Assembly (NCBI GenBank): GCA_030622125.1
Contig: JAUXGM010000125.1
Span: 1 to 6,717 of the forward strand
Length of the DNA: 6,717 bases
Direction of reading: 5' to 3'
Origin: a bacterium
Lineage (GTDB): Bacteria > AUK180
Positions 3,704-6,717 of this stretch are shown one piece after another. The notes beneath the pieces are model-generated. The model saw only the letters and a list, made by a program, of their open reading frames with translations. It was not told the origin of the DNA and did no database searches. Position numbers and translations under genes: made by a program. The first letter of the stretch is position 1, and each line of letters begins with the position of its first letter.

Positions 3704-5971
3704 TTAATTGTCCCCGCTTTCCCGAATATTTTTTACTGCTTTAACCATATTTTTCAGAGCCGGTTTAACCTCTTCCCATCTCCTTGTTTTTAAACCGCAA
3801 TCAGGATTTATCCAGAGTTGTTTAATCGGCAGGACCTCAATTAAGCAAGAAATCTGATCAGTCAATTCTTCAACCGAAGGAACGCGGGGTGAATGAATAT
3901 CGTAAATCCCGGGTCCAATTTCATTTTTATACCCGATCTCTTTGAAAATTTTCAGAAGTTCGTTCCCGCTACGAGCAGTTTCTATAGTTATAACATCAGC
4001 ATCCATAGCCTCAATTGTGTGAATGATATCATTAAATTCGCTATAACACATATGAGTATGAATTTGAGTCTCTTCTTTTGCCGTGCTTACCGCCAATTTG
4101 AAATTTTCAACAGCCCATCTTTCGTATTCGGATATATTTTCTTTTCTAATAGGATATGCTTCCTTAAAAGCAGGTTCGTCAACTTGTATGATCTTAATCC
4201 CGGCAGCTTGCAAATCAGCAATTTCATTACTAATAACAACGGCAATTTGTCTGGATACTTCTGATCTCGGTATGTCATCTCTGACAAATGACCAATTTAA
4301 TAATGTTACAGGACCGGTTAACATACCTTTCATTGTCTTATTTGTTTTACTTTGTGCATAACTTATCCATTTTATGGTCATAGGTTCAGGTCTACTAATA
4401 TCACCATAAAGGACAGGAGGTTTTACACATCTGCTGCCGTAGCTTTGAACCCAGCCATTTGAAGTAAAATGGAACCCATTAAGCATTTCACCGAAATATT
4501 CTACCATATCATTGCGCTCCGGTTCTCCATGAACAAGAACATCAAGCCCGATCTCTTCTTGAAAAGCAACGCAATCATCAATATATCTTTTTATGCCATT
4601 TTCGTACTGCTCTTTTGAAATAATCCCTTTTTTGAGATCGCGTCTTAATTTTCTGATCTCTTTTGTTTGAGGAAAACTTCCAATTGTTGTTGTTGGAAGT
4701 ATTGGAAGATCTAACCTCTCTTTCTGGACCAATATTCTATCCTCATATACTTCATCTCGCTCCAGTTTTACAATAGTTCGTAACAGATCCTGAACCGCAC
4801 TATTATTAATTATTGAAGAGGTTTTTTTCTCTTGAATTCTAAATTTATTGTTATCAATATGATCATTTTCCATAACAGATAACGGTTCTCCCTGGAAAAC
4901 CTTAGCGATCAAAACAACTTCATTAATTTTTTCGCCCGCGAAACTAAGCCATTTTTTTATGTCGGATTCTTTTTCGCTCTCTATAGAATATGGCACATGG
5001 AGCAAAGAACAACTTGTTGAAATAATTATATCCTCTCTGGGAACATCATTAGAAATAGAATTCAGCAAATTAATTGTCCGCTGAATGTCATTGATCCAAA
5101 TATTCCTACCATCGACAACCCCGGCAATAAGTTTTTTACCATTTAACAACTTTAATGCTTCTATGTTTTTACGACCGGAAACAAAATCTAATGCAATTCC
5201 CCATACAGAAGTATTTGCCAAAATCGATGTCGCCTCATTTGAATGCTCAAAATATGTGGAAACAATAATTTTAACTTTATCACTGATGGCTGAAAGAGCC
5301 GTATATGCCTTTTTAAGTAACTCTAATTGCTCAACAGTAGGGTCTTTTACAAAAATAGGTTCTTCAATCTGAAGATAGACATTAGAGTTAAGAGCAGAAA
5401 GTTCTTTAATCAATTGTTCATAAACAGGAAGAACTCTATTGAAATAAGAATAGCAATCTTTACCGTGGACATCCTTTGATAATTCCAAAAATGTTAAAGG
5501 ACCGATAATGTTGATTTTTGGATCAATTCCAATTGTTTTTGCTTCATTATATTCTGATATGATCTTTGAAGAATCAAGATTGAATTGAAGATTTTCGCTC
5601 AATTCAGGAACAATATAATGATAATTTGTATTAAACCACTTTGTCATTTCCATAGCAACAGCAAGATCATTACCTCTTGCCATAGCGAAATATCGCTCAA
5701 TGTTATCATCAATTTTTTTAAATCTCTCAGGTATGGCATTTAGCATGACAGCTGTATCAAGCATATTGTCATAAAAGCTAAAATCGTTACAGCTAATAAA
5801 ATTGATGCCTCTGTTTTTCTGATAAAGCCAATGCTTTTTTTTTAACTCCGATGCTGTTTTTTGCAAATCTTCTATTGAACTTTTTCCTGTCCAATAACTC
5901 TCGAGAGCTTTTTTAAGTTCCCGATGTTCCCCTATTCTTGGAAAACCTGTAATAAGTGTCTTACATGTCAT
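3704..5971 (-). CDS. metE: Cobalamin-independent methionine synthase (5-methyl-THF triglutamate:homocysteine methyltransferase)
   Basis: A 755-residue cytosolic zinc enzyme that transfers the methyl group of 5-methyl-tetrahydropteroyl-triglutamate to homocysteine, giving methionine. Length matches E. coli MetE (about 753). The N-terminal half (Meth_synt_1, PF08267, about 1-320) opens with GFPRIGEHRELKKALESYW. The catalytic half (Meth_synt_2, PF01717, about 425-745) begins at PTTTIGSFPQT (426-436). Zinc ligands are intact: H640 and C642 in THMCYSEF, E664 in TIETARSG and C725 in NPDCGLKTR; these align with E. coli H641, C643, E665 and C726. VDEPA (D598, E599) and the proton-relay histidine H693 in DIHSPRVPS are present. 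The ATG follows AGGAG by 7 nt, and that site overlaps the TAG stop of the reductase gene 10 nt upstream. Co-transcribed with the upstream reductase and, with a 3-nt gap, the TauE-like gene. No frame break seen. Confidence 0.97.
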   Translation of the reverse strand: MTCKTLITGFPRIGEHRELKKALESYWTGKSSIEDLQKTASELKKKHWLYQKNRGINFISCNDFSFYDNMLDTAVMLNAIPERFKKIDDNIERYFAMARGNDLAVAMEMTKWFNTNYHYIVPELSENLQFNLDSSKIISEYNEAKTIGIDPKINIIGPLTFLELSKDVHGKDCYSYFNRVLPVYEQLIKELSALNSNVYLQIEEPIFVKDPTVEQLELLKKAYTALSAISDKVKIIVSTYFEHSNEATSILANTSVWGIALDFVSGRKNIEALKLLNGKKLIAGVVDGRNIWINDIQRTINLLNSISNDVPREDIIISTSCSLLHVPYSIESEKESDIKKWLSFAGEKINEVVLIAKVFQGEPLSVMENDHIDNNKFRIQEKKTSSIINNSAVQDLLRTIVKLERDEVYEDRILVQKERLDLPILPTTTIGSFPQTKEIRKLRRDLKKGIISKEQYENGIKRYIDDCVAFQEEIGLDVLVHGEPERNDMVEYFGEMLNGFHFTSNGWVQSYGSRCVKPPVLYGDISRPEPMTIKWISYAQSKTNKTMKGMLTGPVTLLNWSFVRDDIPRSEVSRQIAVVISNEIADLQAAGIKIIQVDEPAFKEAYPIRKENISEYERWAVENFKLAVSTAKEETQIHTHMCYSEFNDIIHTIEAMDADVITIETARSGNELLKIFKEIGYKNEIGPGIYDIHSPRVPSVEELTDQISCLIEVLPIKQLWINPDCGLKTRRWEEVKPALKNMVKAVKNIRESGDN

Positions 5972-5978
5972 TTTTTTT

Positions 5979-5983
5979 CTCCT
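5979..5983 (-). promoter_or_regulatory. Shine-Dalgarno AGGAG of metE, overlapping the upstream stop
   Basis: On the minus strand the reductase stop TAG is part of TAGGAG, the ribosome site of metE, with 7 nt to the ATG. This mirrors the padR-nifX junction and points to coupled translation of the two methionine genes. Confidence 0.75.
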
Positions 5984-6717
5984 ACATCCTCATTTCGTCC
6001 ATTATGTCAAGCACGAGTTTATACCGGTTAAATGGTGTCATTATGCAAACACCGTCGGCAAGCTCTTTAATTTTTTCAATCAAATTGACGGCAATTTCAA
6101 TACTTATCTTTCTTGAATCTTCTTTATTTCTGTTTTCAAATTTTTGTATCAATTGCCTCGGTATAGAGATTCCGGAAACCTCATTGTTTAAAAATTCCGC
6201 ATGGTTATGGTTCAAAAGAGGCAGCATGCCGATAATTACGGGCTTCTTTGATTTGGAAATGACTTCCATCATTTTTTCCATAGAAGCGACATCATAAAAC
6301 GGTTGGGTTTGGATAAAGTTTGCTCCGTTTGATATCTTCTTGTTCAAATGATCTGCCGCTCGTTTATTGTCTATGACCGAAGGACCGGCAGCGGTCCCGA
6401 TAAAATAATCCGTCATTGTATTTATAGAATTGTTGAGGTAATCTTTTCCAATGTTGAGATTGTGTATTATACCTATCAAACCAAGGGCATTTACTTCATA
6501 GACCGCCGTTGCAAATGGATAGTCCCCTACCGATGGCGGATCCCCCGTTAATGCCAGAATGTTGTTTATTCCGAGAGAAGCCATACTGAGGAGCTCGGAT
6601 TGAATTCCGAGAAGATTCTTATCCCTGCATGTAAAATGTATTATCACATCGAGCCCTATTTCTCTTTTTGCAATATACGAAAGGGCAGAAGTAGATTGTC
6701 TTAATTTTCCGAGCGGA
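5982..6717 (-). CDS. Methylenetetrahydrofolate reductase (MTHFR), 3' part; 5' end beyond the window
   Basis: Partial gene: 244 codons in frame run unbroken to the right edge, including 23 codons upstream of a GTG (6645-6647) that is not the real start, since PLGKLRQSTSALSYIAKRE is typical upstream MTHFR sequence. The enzyme is a FAD-dependent TIM barrel that reduces 5,10-methylene-THF to 5-methyl-THF, the substrate of MetE. Visible motifs (numbered from the edge) are HFTCRDKN (27-34), ALTGDPP (55-61, where GD matches the stretch with folate-binding Asp120 of E. coli MetF), FIQTQPFYD (matching the Gln183 region) and PFNRY near the C-terminus. The sequence style is close to the MTHFR half of bifunctional homocysteine S-methyltransferase/MTHFR proteins, so the missing N-terminus may be either about 50 residues (stand-alone metF) or several hundred (fusion). 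Both remain open; hence no symbol is given. Lies 10 nt upstream of metE in the same operon. Confidence 0.93.
   Translation of the reverse strand, partial: PLGKLRQSTSALSYIAKREIGLDVIIHFTCRDKNLLGIQSELLSMASLGINNILALTGDPPSVGDYPFATAVYEVNALGLIGIIHNLNIGKDYLNNSINTMTDYFIGTAAGPSVIDNKRAADHLNKKISNGANFIQTQPFYDVASMEKMMEVISKSKKPVIIGMLPLLNHNHAEFLNNEVSGISIPRQLIQKFENRNKEDSRKISIEIAVNLIEKIKELADGVCIMTPFNRYKLVLDIMDEMRM

Noticed and set aside
4083-4361. Plus-strand frames opposite metE (also 3893-4264 and 5085-5372)
   Set aside because: They lie opposite the intact, fully conserved metE and encode nothing recognisable.
5956-6297. Plus-strand frames opposite the reductase gene (also 6348-6551)
   Set aside because: Antisense shadows; the minus-strand frame carries the conserved MTHFR motifs.
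6645-6647. GTG as the start of the reductase
   Set aside because: The frame stays open to the edge, and the 23 upstream codons encode conserved MTHFR sequence, so the gene is cut by the window, not started here.

Overview
The window is AT-rich bacterial DNA. It shows anaerobe-style gene content: a PadR regulator paired with a NifX/NifB-type cofactor-domain protein, and cobalamin-independent methionine synthesis. Its intergenic DNA is unusually rich in short repeats. No rRNA, tRNA, CRISPR array, nitrogenase gene or intact transposase gene is visible. I cannot name the organism. The repeat-laden spacers and AT-richness would fit an uncultured anaerobic candidate-phylum bacterium, but that is a weak inference.

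Layout. Positions 1-538 hold no convincing gene. They contain REP-like palindromes with GGGAC(G/A)TACCT arms, a ~80-bp direct repeat present twice, a GC-rich hairpin, GAGGTTA-type heptamers and a 14-bp tandem repeat. Positions 539-1384 (+ strand) form a two-gene operon: a PadR-family repressor, then a NifX/NifB-domain protein with a C-terminal coiled coil. Its promoter is a near-consensus sigma70 type placed so that transcription should begin on the A of the padR ATG, giving a leaderless mRNA. Inverted repeats inside the promoter suggest autorepression. Positions 1385-1606 are a convergent spacer with the same heptamer/AATAAGG repeats and a perfect 26-bp palindrome. Position 1607 to the right edge is read on the minus strand.

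The minus-strand block, in transcription order, starts with a methylenetetrahydrofolate reductase cut by the right edge (to 5982). It is followed by metE (5971-3704), then a 120-residue half-size TauE/SafE membrane protein starting 3 nt after metE. After a 129-bp gap comes an orphan 533-residue protein with seven predicted membrane helices and a large C-terminal domain predicted outside the membrane. The reductase makes 5-methyl-THF, and MetE uses it to methylate homocysteine to methionine, so these two genes are one pathway unit. The TauE-like protein is probably co-transcribed with them and may move a sulfur compound or other small anion. The 533-residue gene is far more AT-rich than metE, has its own Shine-Dalgarno site and looks like an unrelated, possibly acquired gene.

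The items most worth a second look are the leaderless, probably autoregulated padR-nifX operon, the orphan seven-helix protein, the REP-like cluster, and the 26-bp palindrome in the convergent spacer.
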